Shown here: in pieces, positions 18,303 to 26,264 of the stretch
How the letters are laid out: every line of letters starts with the position of its first letter
How positions within the stretch are numbered: the first letter of the stretch is position 1
The notes under the pieces: model-generated
Seen by the model: the letters and a program-made list of their open reading frames with translations, nothing else
The model's database searches: none
Told to the model about the DNA's origin: nothing
From: Pedobacter africanus
GTDB taxonomy: Bacteria > Bacteroidota > Bacteroidia > Sphingobacteriales > Sphingobacteriaceae
Assembly: GCF_900176535.1 (NCBI RefSeq)
Contig: NZ_FWXT01000001.1
Span: 1,984,001 to 2,048,000, forward strand
DNA length: 64,000 nucleotides
Reading direction: 5' to 3'
Translations under genes and position numbers: made by a program

Positions 18303-18648
18303 GATCTTAAAATTTGGTATAGTGAAACAATGCATAACGCGTGCCAGTTTTATAAATCCGCAGGTAGCGCCACTACCTACGGATAAATTATACATGCAGA
18401 AAAGATCTGCAACCCTAAAAAACACCTCTCCCCTGTTTGCCCTCCTAATCACTAAGGTGTTAGATTGGGAATAAAATTACGGGATATGTGCCTGCCAAAG
18501 AATAAGGAATAGGCAGAAAGGCAGTTTGGATCGATGAAAAGGCATTTTACCCAATCGGCGTACCGATAGCCTTTTAGCAAAGAAAAAGGAACAAACAAAA
18601 CCAAAATGCTGTTGTTGTATACATTTTAACCCAAATAACTATTATCGT
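18303..18648. other. Divergent intergenic region with two leader hairpins
   Basis: This 346-base gap separates DUF3606 (minus) from DinB (plus). At 18356-18384 an inverted repeat (ATCCG C AGGTAG / CTACCT A CGGAT, loop CGCCA) forms 12 pairs on the minus strand, where the one mismatch becomes a U-G wobble; it would lie in the DUF3606 leader. At 18537-18575 a nested repeat (AAAAGGC/GCCTTTT outside, ATCGG/CCGAT inside) lies 74 bases before DinB. A weak -7-like TACATTTT is at 18620-18627. No gene was seen. Confidence 0.4.
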
Positions 18649-19152
18649 ATGATACTGGAACAACTTATCGGAGAATTCGAAAACGAAGTAAAAAGTACCC
18701 GTAAATTATTACAGGCAGTTCCTGAAAAAGACCTTAGCTACAGGCCCTCAGAAATTTCCTGGACCATGGGCGAGCTTGCCCAGCATATTGCCACCATTTA
18801 TTATTGGTACGTTGGCACACTTACCCAAGACGTATATGATATGGCTGCTGATAGCCTACAACGTGGCGATACAAACGATATTAAAGCTACTCTGGAACTT
18901 TTCGAAAGCAATGTTGAGAAAGCCAGAGCGGCACTAAATTCGCTTACTGAGCAAAAGCTACTGGACAACTGGACCATGAAGGTTGGCGACAAAGTTGTTC
19001 TTGGCCCTATGCCAAGAGGCATTGTATCTCGTGGTTTTCTTTTTAGCCACATTTATCACCATCGTGGCGAGATGATCGTTTACCTGCGTGCAACAGGCAA
19101 CAAAGTGCCTGGTATGTATGGCCCTACTTACGAAGACAGTGTGAAAGCATAA
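18649..19152 (+). CDS. DinB/YfiT-family four-helix protein
   Basis: This 167-residue protein fits the DinB_2 fold. It has three likely metal-ligand histidines: one in MGELAQHIATIYYWY (about residue 47) and two in FSHIYHHRGEMIVYLRATG (about 135-140). The family includes metal-dependent thiol S-transferases and damage-inducible proteins of unknown substrate. The gene stands alone, with the degenerate region 19153-19569 downstream. Confidence 0.85.
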   Translation: MILEQLIGEFENEVKSTRKLLQAVPEKDLSYRPSEISWTMGELAQHIATIYYWYVGTLTQDVYDMAADSLQRGDTNDIKATLELFESNVEKARAALNSLTEQKLLDNWTMKVGDKVVLGPMPRGIVSRGFLFSHIYHHRGEMIVYLRATGNKVPGMYGPTYEDSVKA

Positions 19153-19184
19153 AACCTAATATAATTTTGCCCATCCAGTACTAA

Positions 19185-19256
19185 AGCCCTTTAACACCAG
19201 AAATTGCCGAATTAACTGGCCTTACCATTGACGAAATCGAATCCCTAAAAGGGTAG
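19185..19256 (+). pseudogene. Relic resembling the C-terminal end of an Rpn/PD-(D/E)XK transposase-type protein
   Basis: The frame, opened by a TAA at 19182-19184, reads PEIAELTGLTIDEIESLKG then TAG. This matches in style the last residues of Rpn-family recombination-promoting nucleases and related PD-(D/E)XK proteins, which end with a VTGLSIEEIEKLK-like helix. Only the tail is left, with no start codon. The assignment is from memory of the family and is tentative. Confidence 0.35.
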
Positions 19257-19277
19257 CTTTCTGAAATGTTCCCCAGG

Positions 19278-19318
19278 TTGGTTAACCCTTGGCAAACCTT
19301 TGGGTAAGGGTTAACCAA
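19278..19318. repeat. Inverted repeat with 13-base perfect arms
   Basis: TTGGTTAACCCTT (19278-19290) and AAGGGTTAACCAA (19306-19318) are perfect reverse complements, separated by 15 bases. An alternative pairing (AACCCTTGG with CCAAGGGTT) overlaps it. There is no T-tract, so it is not a normal terminator. It may be the end of a lost mobile element or a REP-like palindrome. Confidence 0.7.
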
Positions 19319-19388
19319 GGGTTCCAATACCAAAAGGGTTTAAACAACCCATACCAAAGGCTTGCTTAATACTTCGATAAACACAGCT

Positions 19389-19517
19389 TCAACCAAACAA
19401 AGAACGTGTTTGTTCCATCAACGTCCTTTCTATTGGCGCCCACGCCTTAGCTTTTTCCTGATCTGTCTGTGCGTAAACAGTAAAAGATAGAAAAGATATT
19501 AGAAAAAACAGTAAAAA
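19389..19517 (-). pseudogene. Start-less relic of a small secreted protein
   Basis: The minus frame reads FLLFFLISFLSFTVYAQTDQ then EKAKAWAPIERTLMEQTRSLFG and a stop. The first part is a convincing signal peptide, but no ATG, GTG or TTG precedes it before an in-frame stop. The beginning overlaps the T-tract of the peptide terminator. It resembles the first 43 codons of a decayed secreted protein, possibly of the nuclear transport factor 2 type. It may also be chance. Confidence 0.3.
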
Positions 19518-19540
19518 CGCAGGTAGTAATACTACCTGCG
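19513..19540 (-). terminator. Intrinsic terminator of the GG-leader peptide gene
   Basis: The minus strand reads CGCAGGTAGT, loop ATT, ACTACCTGCG, then TTTTT. The 10-pair stem is perfect. It lies 30 bases after the peptide stop codon and ends the minus-strand operon. Confidence 0.9.
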
Positions 19541-19569
19541 AGTGGCTTATAGTCGTATTGAACGAAAGA

Positions 19570-19848
19570 TTAATTAAAGCAGGTTATTTCACCACAGCAT
19601 GGCTGGGCCGCACACCAGGCATAGGGGTCCTGGGTAGCCGGCATTGTAATATATCCACCGGTTCCACAATCGGATGGAGAAGTTTTGGCTACAATAATAC
19701 AGGTAATGGTGTCAGGGCACTGCTCTCCTTCAAAAATAAAGTCACACGTCTGAGTGTTTGCGTTCCAGCATAAGCCTTCAGGGCAAATTCCACCGCCACC
19801 GGTTACTTTTTTCATTTCTGCTTTTGTAAGAGGAATAAATTTTTCCAT
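19570..19848 (-). CDS. GG-leader cysteine-rich peptide precursor
   Basis: This 92-residue peptide has a leader MEKFIPLTKAEMKKVTGG typical of Bacteroidota natural-product precursors and double-glycine peptides, which are cut after GG by a C39 peptidase during export. The rest (about 74 residues) has ten cysteines and none in the leader: GGIC, GLC, QTC, EQC, ITC, SDC, AWC, PCC, ITC. The even number and spread fit five disulfides or extensive ring formation. There is no classic Sec signal. No C39 exporter or modifying enzyme is found in the window, so the exporter must be elsewhere. It is the last gene of a minus-strand run, with its own terminator after it and a 91-base gap before it. Confidence 0.8.
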   Translation of the reverse strand: MEKFIPLTKAEMKKVTGGGGICPEGLCWNANTQTCDFIFEGEQCPDTITCIIVAKTSPSDCGTGGYITMPATQDPYAWCAAQPCCGEITCFN

Positions 19849-19939
19849 AATTAAAAGTTTGTTTAGTCAATCAAATTTCGCACTGATTGTGTATGCGACA
19901 TATTTTTAGAACTTTATGTTTGTTCACTTATCTTTGGGT

Positions 19940-22645
19940 CTATGGTTTGAAACTTCCGTCACTATTCCTGACACCCGATTTGCTTTTTGAACCTGACCAC
20001 TTTTGAGGTGCCCACTGAAATTTCAACATAAATAGACGGCTATTTGCATTAGTTTTGATCTCTGTGATACCATTTACTGCAGCTATCCGGTTGACAAAAT
20101 TGCTTGCTTTAAAAAGATCAGAAACGCCCAAGGAAAATGTTGCATTTTTGGCTTTAAGAAAACGTTTTTCTGCCATCAGATTTACTACAAAAGGGTTTCT
20201 GACAGTGTTGGATGGCAAACCACTAACAATTTGCTGACTTAGTTCATAGATCAAATTGAAGGTATTATCTAAATAAGCCTTCCCATCCACCACGGCATGC
20301 CAGCGCTGTTCAAAGAAATTGTGATCCGATGCTACGTAAGACATGCGATTATACAAATAAATAACTGAGATCTTTGTTTCCATGCATTTCTTTAAAGTAA
20401 ATGCGAGATTTATATTCTGATAGAGGCTGTAAAAATTGTTCTTAGAAAAGATAAAATTGTTAGCGATTTTGTTATCCTGATACTGAAACATCCCCACTAA
20501 ATTCAAGTTATACCCGCTGCCTGAAAAACGCTTGCCAATGCTATAATTGGACTGAAAAGAACGATTGTTTCTACTGTTAATATATCGGGTCTCACGGATG
20601 TAAACATTATCTTCTATTTTAAGAAATTGGTTTTCTACAATTTTTTCTGCCAAACCGACTCCAATTGCCAACATCAAATACACGCCGCTAGAATTAAAAT
20701 ACTGGTTATATTTTAAATCGATTTTTTGGGCAAATACTGGTTTTAGTTCAGTATTGCCAAATCTCTGATACAGCGGATTGCTGATATCCTGTAGCGGCTG
20801 CACCGTTTCAAATGTAGGGGCTGTTATCTCCCCGATATATTTCAGACTAAACTGAAGGTTATTTGATCCAGTATACCTTAAGTGAACATCAGGACTTATC
20901 CTAGAAAATATTTTATCAGAATTGCTGCCCGACAAGGCATTTAAAGTCTTCAACCCAGTGAAAATGGTCTTAGCTCCTATTGCTACCTCATACTCCTTAT
21001 ACTTATACCTGTAACTTACAAGTACCGGATACTGTATATTTTTATATTCGAATTGCTGCCCCAGCGAATCAATATACCTCCAGGAGTTTTCACTATCTTC
21101 TACTTTTGCAGAGGAATGATTCTTCGTTGAGTTATAATTGCTGCTGGCCTGCAAAATCAAAGATTCCCGGTGGCTTAAAGGATAGCCAAGTACTACAGAA
21201 AGTTGATATTGTTGCCTGGCGGTAAAAAAGCCAAACCTATACCGTGCTGGGTTAATTCCCCCACCCGTGGCATCTTCATAAAATACCACTTTATTTTGCT
21301 GATCTCTATCCCTATCCATGAGTTCGCGTCCAATCTGCGCAGTAATTGCTAAATTTGCTCCTGCATCGTTTAGTTTAAGTCGATATAGACCGTTTATGTT
21401 AAAAGATGGCTTTGAGGTTCTATGGTAATCATTAAGCGACTGCACTTGCCGTTGCAAACCATCATAAGCAGTGTTACGGTCGTTTGCTACCGACGAATGC
21501 TGATGAGTAAGCAAAGCTCCAAAAATAAAATCCTGGTTTTTATCAAGATGATAGTTAATCTTACTATTTAGCTGATGCTTCTTATCTTTTACGTCTGTTT
21601 CGATCTCACTTTTTGAGATTACAGAATTATCATCATAAAATTCCGACCCAGACACATTTTTAAAAGAATGTACGACCCTATCTGAAAAACTGTAAGTATT
21701 TTCGACATCAACTTTATTAAAGCTCTTATTCCATACCAAATTAAGGTCTTTATTCTTATCCATTCCAGAGCTTACCACAGGGGTGATTCCCTGTTCAGTA
21801 ATGCCGAGTGGCTTCTGAGCATAAACAATACCCACTCCTTTCTGGTCCAATCCATCAATACGTTTTAAGCCAGCACCTGCTTTTAACTGATCACGGGTTC
21901 CACCTTTTGTTTCTAGGTTACTCAGTAAGCCAACTGAACGATCAGGTTTTGAAACCACATTTAACACCTTTTGCGAATTTGCCTTCAGCCCGGTAAACCT
22001 GGCCTGTTCACCGTAATCATCAATCACCTGTATTCTTTCTATAATCTCAGCAGGCAACTCGTCAATGGCATTTTTTACATTCCCACCAAAATAAGTAGCG
22101 CCGTTAAATTTCGCTTTTCTGATCGTTTCGCCATTATGGGTAAGATTTCCTTCAGCATCTACGTCAAAACCGTCCATTTTTTTTATCAGGTCTTTTAAAG
22201 AAGCATAGTCCATGACCTTATAATCGCTTGCCCTATATTCAACAGTATCCTGCTTATACTTTATTCCTACTTTACCACTTATGGTTACCTCCTTCAGATG
22301 AAACGCTTCGGTTCTTAGCTGTATAGGCTTAAGCACAATCAAATTCTTGCTATCGCTTTGGAGATGTTTTTGCACCAACGGAAGGTAGCCAAGACAGGAT
22401 ATCGTAAGGCTAAATACTGAAGATTTAACCCGGCTAAAAACAAACACACCTTCCTCGTTGCTTATTGCGTTAAGAGTATCCGCCGCAGATTTGAGGATGA
22501 CAACGGCACCCGAAACTCCATTTTGAGCGGAGTCCAATACAATTCCGCTTACTTGCCGAACCGAAAGTGTAGGAGTTTCCTTATCCTGTGCCAGCGCTAC
22601 AGTACACAAAACGAAAAGAAGAATAATTGTTAATAGTTTAGACAT
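19940..22645 (-). CDS. TonB-type outer-membrane beta-barrel with N-terminal carboxypeptidase-like domain
   Basis: This 901-residue protein has a signal peptide (ILLFVLCTVALAQ), a carboxypeptidase-regulatory-like domain (about 28-115; SGIVLDSAQNGVSGAVVILK), a plug-like segment (MDYASLKDLIKKMDGFDVD..., AIDELPAEIIERIQVIDDYG) and a long barrel. The plug lacks the usual siderophore- or SusC-type signatures, which fits the OMP_b-brl_3 group of Bacteroidota receptors. It follows the CBM9-like gene by 18 bases. Its tail (WSGSKSKSGVRNSDGSFKP) is hydrophilic and not a terminal aromatic strand. The substrate is unknown; the peptide encoded next to it is a candidate partner. Confidence 0.82.
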   Translation of the reverse strand: MSKLLTIILLFVLCTVALAQDKETPTLSVRQVSGIVLDSAQNGVSGAVVILKSAADTLNAISNEEGVFVFSRVKSSVFSLTISCLGYLPLVQKHLQSDSKNLIVLKPIQLRTEAFHLKEVTISGKVGIKYKQDTVEYRASDYKVMDYASLKDLIKKMDGFDVDAEGNLTHNGETIRKAKFNGATYFGGNVKNAIDELPAEIIERIQVIDDYGEQARFTGLKANSQKVLNVVSKPDRSVGLLSNLETKGGTRDQLKAGAGLKRIDGLDQKGVGIVYAQKPLGITEQGITPVVSSGMDKNKDLNLVWNKSFNKVDVENTYSFSDRVVHSFKNVSGSEFYDDNSVISKSEIETDVKDKKHQLNSKINYHLDKNQDFIFGALLTHQHSSVANDRNTAYDGLQRQVQSLNDYHRTSKPSFNINGLYRLKLNDAGANLAITAQIGRELMDRDRDQQNKVVFYEDATGGGINPARYRFGFFTARQQYQLSVVLGYPLSHRESLILQASSNYNSTKNHSSAKVEDSENSWRYIDSLGQQFEYKNIQYPVLVSYRYKYKEYEVAIGAKTIFTGLKTLNALSGSNSDKIFSRISPDVHLRYTGSNNLQFSLKYIGEITAPTFETVQPLQDISNPLYQRFGNTELKPVFAQKIDLKYNQYFNSSGVYLMLAIGVGLAEKIVENQFLKIEDNVYIRETRYINSRNNRSFQSNYSIGKRFSGSGYNLNLVGMFQYQDNKIANNFIFSKNNFYSLYQNINLAFTLKKCMETKISVIYLYNRMSYVASDHNFFEQRWHAVVDGKAYLDNTFNLIYELSQQIVSGLPSNTVRNPFVVNLMAEKRFLKAKNATFSLGVSDLFKASNFVNRIAAVNGITEIKTNANSRLFMLKFQWAPQKWSGSKSKSGVRNSDGSFKP

Positions 22646-22663
22646 AACAATTTTAGACCATCA

Positions 22664-23344
22664 CTATTCTGGTTTGCGTACCATGTTATAAGTCCCTTTA
22701 AACTCTGTACGAGTATAAAGATCAATTACTTTTTCTCTCAATTCTGGTGTCGGAGCTTCTATGGAGGAGCTCATTAATAGAGCTGCAGCCTTTGTATTGC
22801 TACTTCCGTTTAGAATTATAGCGTAGTGAAGCACCTGGTTATCGTAGTCCGGTAGATTTTCTCGTATCAACTTTAATGGAATAGCAAATTCGATATTATA
22901 AACTAAACCATTTACCCCTGTTTCTTTAACCAATGCGGCTTTAATTCCATGCTCATTATAAACAGAAATAATACTATCAGGAATAATAGAGATTCCTTGA
23001 GGGCGTATAACATCAAAATCCGGTTTACTTGATAGTAAAACAGGATAAGTAAAACTGATTTTGTCTTTTTTGTCTGTTGACAGCGTAAAATTAATTCCGC
23101 CCCGATCAACTTTTGAAAGATTCTTATCTCTTTTTATGGCGAGGTATAGATATTTATCACTGTTTGCCAAAGCAAACCACAGGTTATTTTGCTTTTCATA
23201 CTTTAGTTCAGCCCATTCATCCAATTTTCCATCAATTTTAACGTTTGAAAGCCATTTCGGCACTACGGCTTGCTGCATGTGTTGAGCCTTTATACCATTG
23301 CAATACACGAGGAAAACAACGGCGATCAGTATTTTATATGTCAT
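22664..23344 (-). CDS. Secreted CBM9-like (DOMON-type) protein
   Basis: The start at 23344 (MTYKILIAVVFLVYCNGIKAQ, a signal peptide) is preferred over the longer frame starting at 23380. After the signal the protein carries VPKWLSNVKIDGKLDEWAE, the hallmark opening of the CBM9/DUF1083 fold, followed by beta-strand rich sequence (YLYLAIKRDKNL, INFTLSTDKKDKISFTYP, YNIEFAIPLKLIRE). This fold binds carbohydrate ends or cytochrome ligands. The ligand here cannot be read. It sits between the CBM14-like gene and the barrel gene, both on the same strand. Confidence 0.78.
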   Translation of the reverse strand: MTYKILIAVVFLVYCNGIKAQHMQQAVVPKWLSNVKIDGKLDEWAELKYEKQNNLWFALANSDKYLYLAIKRDKNLSKVDRGGINFTLSTDKKDKISFTYPVLLSSKPDFDVIRPQGISIIPDSIISVYNEHGIKAALVKETGVNGLVYNIEFAIPLKLIRENLPDYDNQVLHYAIILNGSSNTKAAALLMSSSIEAPTPELREKVIDLYTRTEFKGTYNMVRKPE

Positions 23345-23362
23345 AGGTTTAGTTAATAAAGG

Positions 23363-23400
23363 AAAGGTGTAATTACTCAAATTTAAACAATTACACCTTT
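23363..23400 (-). promoter_or_regulatory. Hairpin with internal -7 box between CBM14-like and CBM9-like genes
   Basis: AAAGGTGTAATT (23363-23374) pairs with AATTACACCTTT (23389-23400) around a 14-base loop. The minus-strand loop contains TAAATTTG (23385-23378), an exact TAnnTTTG box 34 bases before the ATG at 23344. It may terminate the upstream genes weakly, start a new transcript for the CBM9-like/barrel/peptide genes, or both. Confidence 0.4.
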
Positions 23401-23407
23401 ATAAAAG

Positions 23408-23698
23408 TTAAGGCGTTGGTGGGACATAATTGCACGGTGGTGCGGGATTCTTCGCATTTGCCATTGTAGTACAAAGTTTTTCAGAATCGCTGAAGTAAGT
23501 ACCTGTGGCGCATACACCCATAATAGGAATAAGAATACCCGGATCTGTTTCAACACAAACAAAGTAACGACGACAATCTGTTGGATAAGCATATATAACG
23601 TCCTGTTCCTTCCCTACGCAGGGATTTTCTGGAGGGTCCTGAGCCGTGACAGAAAAAAATGCCAGAAGGCATAAGCAAGCAAAAATTGTTTTTTTCAT
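23408..23698 (-). CDS. Secreted peritrophin-A (CBM14)-like cysteine-rich protein
   Basis: The start at 23698 (MKKTIFACLCLLAFFSVTAQ) gives a signal peptide; the longer start at 23725 overlaps the previous gene. The mature protein is about 77 residues and has exactly six cysteines with spacing C-x14-C-x5-C-x14-C-x12-C-x12-C. This fits the chitin-binding type-2 pattern, including the hallmark DCRRYFVC (C-x5-C with aromatic residues) and CATGTYFSDSEKLC. CBM14 domains bind chitin and are common in animals but scarce in bacteria. A short Pro-rich tail (NYVPPTP) follows. Chitin binding is inferred from the pattern only. Confidence 0.72.
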   Translation of the reverse strand: MKKTIFACLCLLAFFSVTAQDPPENPCVGKEQDVIYAYPTDCRRYFVCVETDPGILIPIMGVCATGTYFSDSEKLCTTMANAKNPAPPCNYVPPTP

Positions 23699-23708
23699 AT
23701 AGTTTGGT

Positions 23709-24794
23709 TTAAATAATTTGCGCAATTCCAGTAATATTTATTTGAAGTGGCTCCGTAGGAGAACTTGAAAAAACAAACAAACTTTGATTAAAAGCTCCCA
23801 CCTCTTTAAGTTTATAACCAACGGTAATCTCACCGGTTTTTCCGGGAGAAATGGGTTCATGAGGCCATGTGACTTTCAAACAATCACATGAAACCTTTAC
23901 GCTATTAATTATAAGTGGCTTTTTTCCTACGTTTCTAATAGGAATTCTTACAGTTTTTAATACACCAACGTTTTCACTACCAAAATTTATTTCGGTTCTT
24001 GGGGTAGTAATAAGTGCATCCTCAAAAAACTTGTATTTTCTATTTACCAGATAACGTAGTTCATTTTTTAAAGACGGATAAAGAATCGCGTCCAACTCTT
24101 CATTATATAGGTTCAATGTTTGATATGCCAGCTTCTGCGCTTGAATGGTGTCCTTAGCCATAATCATTGCCTTAGTCAACAGATAATTATTAAAGAAATA
24201 AGGCTGCCATTTAACCGTTCTTATTACCCCTGCCAACTGGTGGTTATTTAACGCATTACCGGCTCTAATAGCAATAAACGCTTTCAACAATTCATCTATA
24301 AGCTTAATTTTTTGTTCATCTGAGAAAACAGCAGCACTATCTAAATTAAGAAACTGGGCTTTTGATTCATAATAGATCTTTCCAGAATAAATAGCACGCA
24401 AGGCCATATTTAAAACCTCTGGCCTGGCCCCCCTAAAGAAGCCACGAACATCTCCTTCCTTATCCAAAACAATTGTCAATGGAAAACTATATTCCCTAAG
24501 CAATTGATTTAACCACAGGTTCTCTCGCTTCGCTTCAACAGATTTCATCATCAAGTCCGAACCAAAGGCTGCATTTTTGTTATTATTCAGTCCATTTAGC
24601 TCTTTCTTATAGATATCGCACAAATCACACCCAGATTTAGTTAAAATTAGCACAACATATTTACTTTCTTTTTTTTGTTTTTGAAGTATTTGATCCAAAC
24701 TCTCCAAACCACTAAAGTCTATATCAGCTTTGTCCGGTTTACAGCTAATAATAAATAAAAAGAATAAAAATAGGAGAAGATAAGAGCCTTTCAT
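23709..24794 (-). CDS. Thioredoxin-like lipoprotein fused to a C-terminal DUF1573 domain
   Basis: This 361-residue lipoprotein (lipobox FIISC) has a thioredoxin-like domain (about 35-130) with active site GCDLCD (Cys56, Cys59), a helical linker and a C-terminal DUF1573 domain (about 265-361; GSENVGVLKTVRIPIRNVGKKPLIINSVKVSCDCLKVTWPHEPISPGKTGEITV). DUF1573 is an Ig-like ASH/PapD-type fold. The thioredoxin part may make or break disulfides in the cysteine-rich products encoded next to it (inference). The stop lies 10 bases before the CBM14-like start. Confidence 0.8.
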   Translation of the reverse strand: MKGSYLLLFLFFLFIISCKPDKADIDFSGLESLDQILQKQKKESKYVVLILTKSGCDLCDIYKKELNGLNNNKNAAFGSDLMMKSVEAKRENLWLNQLLREYSFPLTIVLDKEGDVRGFFRGARPEVLNMALRAIYSGKIYYESKAQFLNLDSAAVFSDEQKIKLIDELLKAFIAIRAGNALNNHQLAGVIRTVKWQPYFFNNYLLTKAMIMAKDTIQAQKLAYQTLNLYNEELDAILYPSLKNELRYLVNRKYKFFEDALITTPRTEINFGSENVGVLKTVRIPIRNVGKKPLIINSVKVSCDCLKVTWPHEPISPGKTGEITVGYKLKEVGAFNQSLFVFSSSPTEPLQINITGIAQII

Positions 24795-24866
24795 AAAAGA
24801 GTTTAATGTAGAACCAAAATTTACTGAGATAAAAATGAAGAAAGCAACAGATAAAGAAAATAGATA

Positions 24867-25109
24867 TCATCTATCAATTTGATTAAAATAGCCCTCCAGA
24901 AATCCCAGGGGGCTAAGTTTAAAAATCAAGGCAACCTGGATAATCCGGTCTAATGATGCTTTTGTTTGACCATTTTCTAAAAGACAATATGAGTTTTGAG
25001 ATATGTCAAGCGCATCTGCCATATAATATTGGGAATATCCTTTCTCCAGTCTTATCTTTCTAATATAATCACCTAATGTGATTGAGCTATACGTTAATTT
25101 ATTTTTCAT
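24867..25109 (-). CDS. XRE-family helix-turn-helix protein
   Basis: This 80-residue protein carries a Cro/CI helix-turn-helix (LGDYIRKIRLEKGYSQYYMADALDISQNSYCLLENGQTKAS). It starts 18 bases after the thioredoxin gene of SusCD locus 2 and ends 72 bases before the thioredoxin-DUF1573 lipoprotein. It is the probable regulator of the cysteine-rich peptide locus, although it could be co-transcribed with locus 2. Confidence 0.85.
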   Translation of the reverse strand: MKNKLTYSSITLGDYIRKIRLEKGYSQYYMADALDISQNSYCLLENGQTKASLDRIIQVALIFKLSPLGFLEGYFNQIDR

Positions 25110-25127
25110 TTGAGCGTAATTAAGCGG

Positions 25128-26264
25128 CTAATTCAATATACTATCAAAATGCTTTGTAGGTTTATTGAGCGCTTTTGCCTTCCTTATTCCCCATTCTGCA
25201 TACAAGCGCGCCCTTTCGGGATCGTTCTGGGCCTTCATCATACCGGCTGCAGTACCCAATACGCTATAGGGTGATTTTTCTGAAACCACTTTTACCATCC
25301 AATCAGCAAAAAGCTGCTTTTCTTCCTCATCAATACCGTCACCATACAGGTACATAGCCATGTAACGGATCTTGTTGTCATCATCATTAAAGTTTTTGGC
25401 GGCATATTTAAAAAATGCTTTACGGTCTTTCAGCTGTCTGTAATAATAAGCTTCTGCCATATCCAGGCGTGCATAAGGCCAGTCGGTCTTAGAGAATAAA
25501 GGCTTTACTTTGTCTAGGAACATCTCAAATTTCAGATCATTCTTTTCCGGGAGCTCAGCTTTAATTCTGGCGGCCATAATCTCATTCCTCCGTCCATAAA
25601 CCAGGTCTTTTCCATATAAAGCTTCAAACTGGTTATAGTTTTTAAGCAGCAGGTCAGCAAGTTCCGAATTCAGTGATCTGGTCATTAAAAAAGGAACAGC
25701 ATTCACTTCAGCAAGGATATCTTTCCCCTTAATGTAAGGAATCAGCTTATCCTGATCAACCGGCTTACGTTCCGTAAACACTGCCTTATAAAAATCGACG
25801 TGTGCCACATCCAACGCCGGACTAAAACCTTTTAGGGCAATACCTTTCTTCGACTTTACAACGGCTTCACTAAGCAGCTCCTGGAATTTATCTGCTTCCT
25901 GGTACCCTGAAAACTTATTCACCAGCTGGCCATCACTGTTCAGAAGCAAAAAGGTAGGGAATCCGGTAACCATGTATTTCACTTGTAGTTCCTTACCCAG
26001 GTCTTCTTTGTAAAAATCAATTTTAACGTTTACAAAATTGTCTTTCATCTGCTTCATCACAGCTGGCAAAGGAAAAACCTCATCGTCCATCTGCTTACAG
26101 GGATGGCAGCCTACAAAGTAGGCGTCAACAAATACCATTTTGTTTTCTTTCCTGGCCTGGGCCAGCAGGCTTTTCCAATCGGAGGTTGTTGTAAACTGGC
26201 CGTCCTGTGCACTTGCCGTCAATACCAGCAGCATCAGGCTTAAATAAATTTTAAATGTTTTCAT
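25128..26264 (-). CDS. Periplasmic thioredoxin-domain protein
   Basis: This 378-residue protein has a signal peptide (IYLSLMLLVLTASAQ), a thioredoxin domain with active site GCHPCK (Cys53, Cys56) and a cis-Pro loop TGFPTFLLL, then a long helical C-terminal region of TPR-like character. A CHPC-type centre is more oxidising than CGPC, so it may act as an isomerase or oxidase. It overlaps the aspartic protease gene by 4 bases (ATGA), so the two are translationally coupled. Confidence 0.87.
   Translation of the reverse strand: MKTFKIYLSLMLLVLTASAQDGQFTTTSDWKSLLAQARKENKMVFVDAYFVGCHPCKQMDDEVFPLPAVMKQMKDNFVNVKIDFYKEDLGKELQVKYMVTGFPTFLLLNSDGQLVNKFSGYQEADKFQELLSEAVVKSKKGIALKGFSPALDVAHVDFYKAVFTERKPVDQDKLIPYIKGKDILAEVNAVPFLMTRSLNSELADLLLKNYNQFEALYGKDLVYGRRNEIMAARIKAELPEKNDLKFEMFLDKVKPLFSKTDWPYARLDMAEAYYYRQLKDRKAFFKYAAKNFNDDDNKIRYMAMYLYGDGIDEEEKQLFADWMVKVVSEKSPYSVLGTAAGMMKAQNDPERARLYAEWGIRKAKALNKPTKHFDSILN

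Larger units (their letters stand above)
19153..19569. other. Degenerate intergenic region with relics and inverted repeats
   Basis: This 417-base stretch has no intact gene. In order it holds a 23-codon relic on the plus strand (19185-19256), a 13-base-arm inverted repeat (19278-19318), a start-less secreted-protein relic on the minus strand (19389-19517) and the terminator of the GG-leader peptide gene (19513-19540). Short AACCCTTGG/CCAAGGGTT and CCCTAAAAGGG dyads recur. It looks like the scar of one or more lost elements. Confidence 0.5.

Noticed and set aside
19570..25109. Calling the locus a lanthipeptide or sactipeptide cluster
   Set aside because: No lanthionine synthetase or radical SAM maturase gene is present, and the core peptide is too long and cysteine-rich for the common types.
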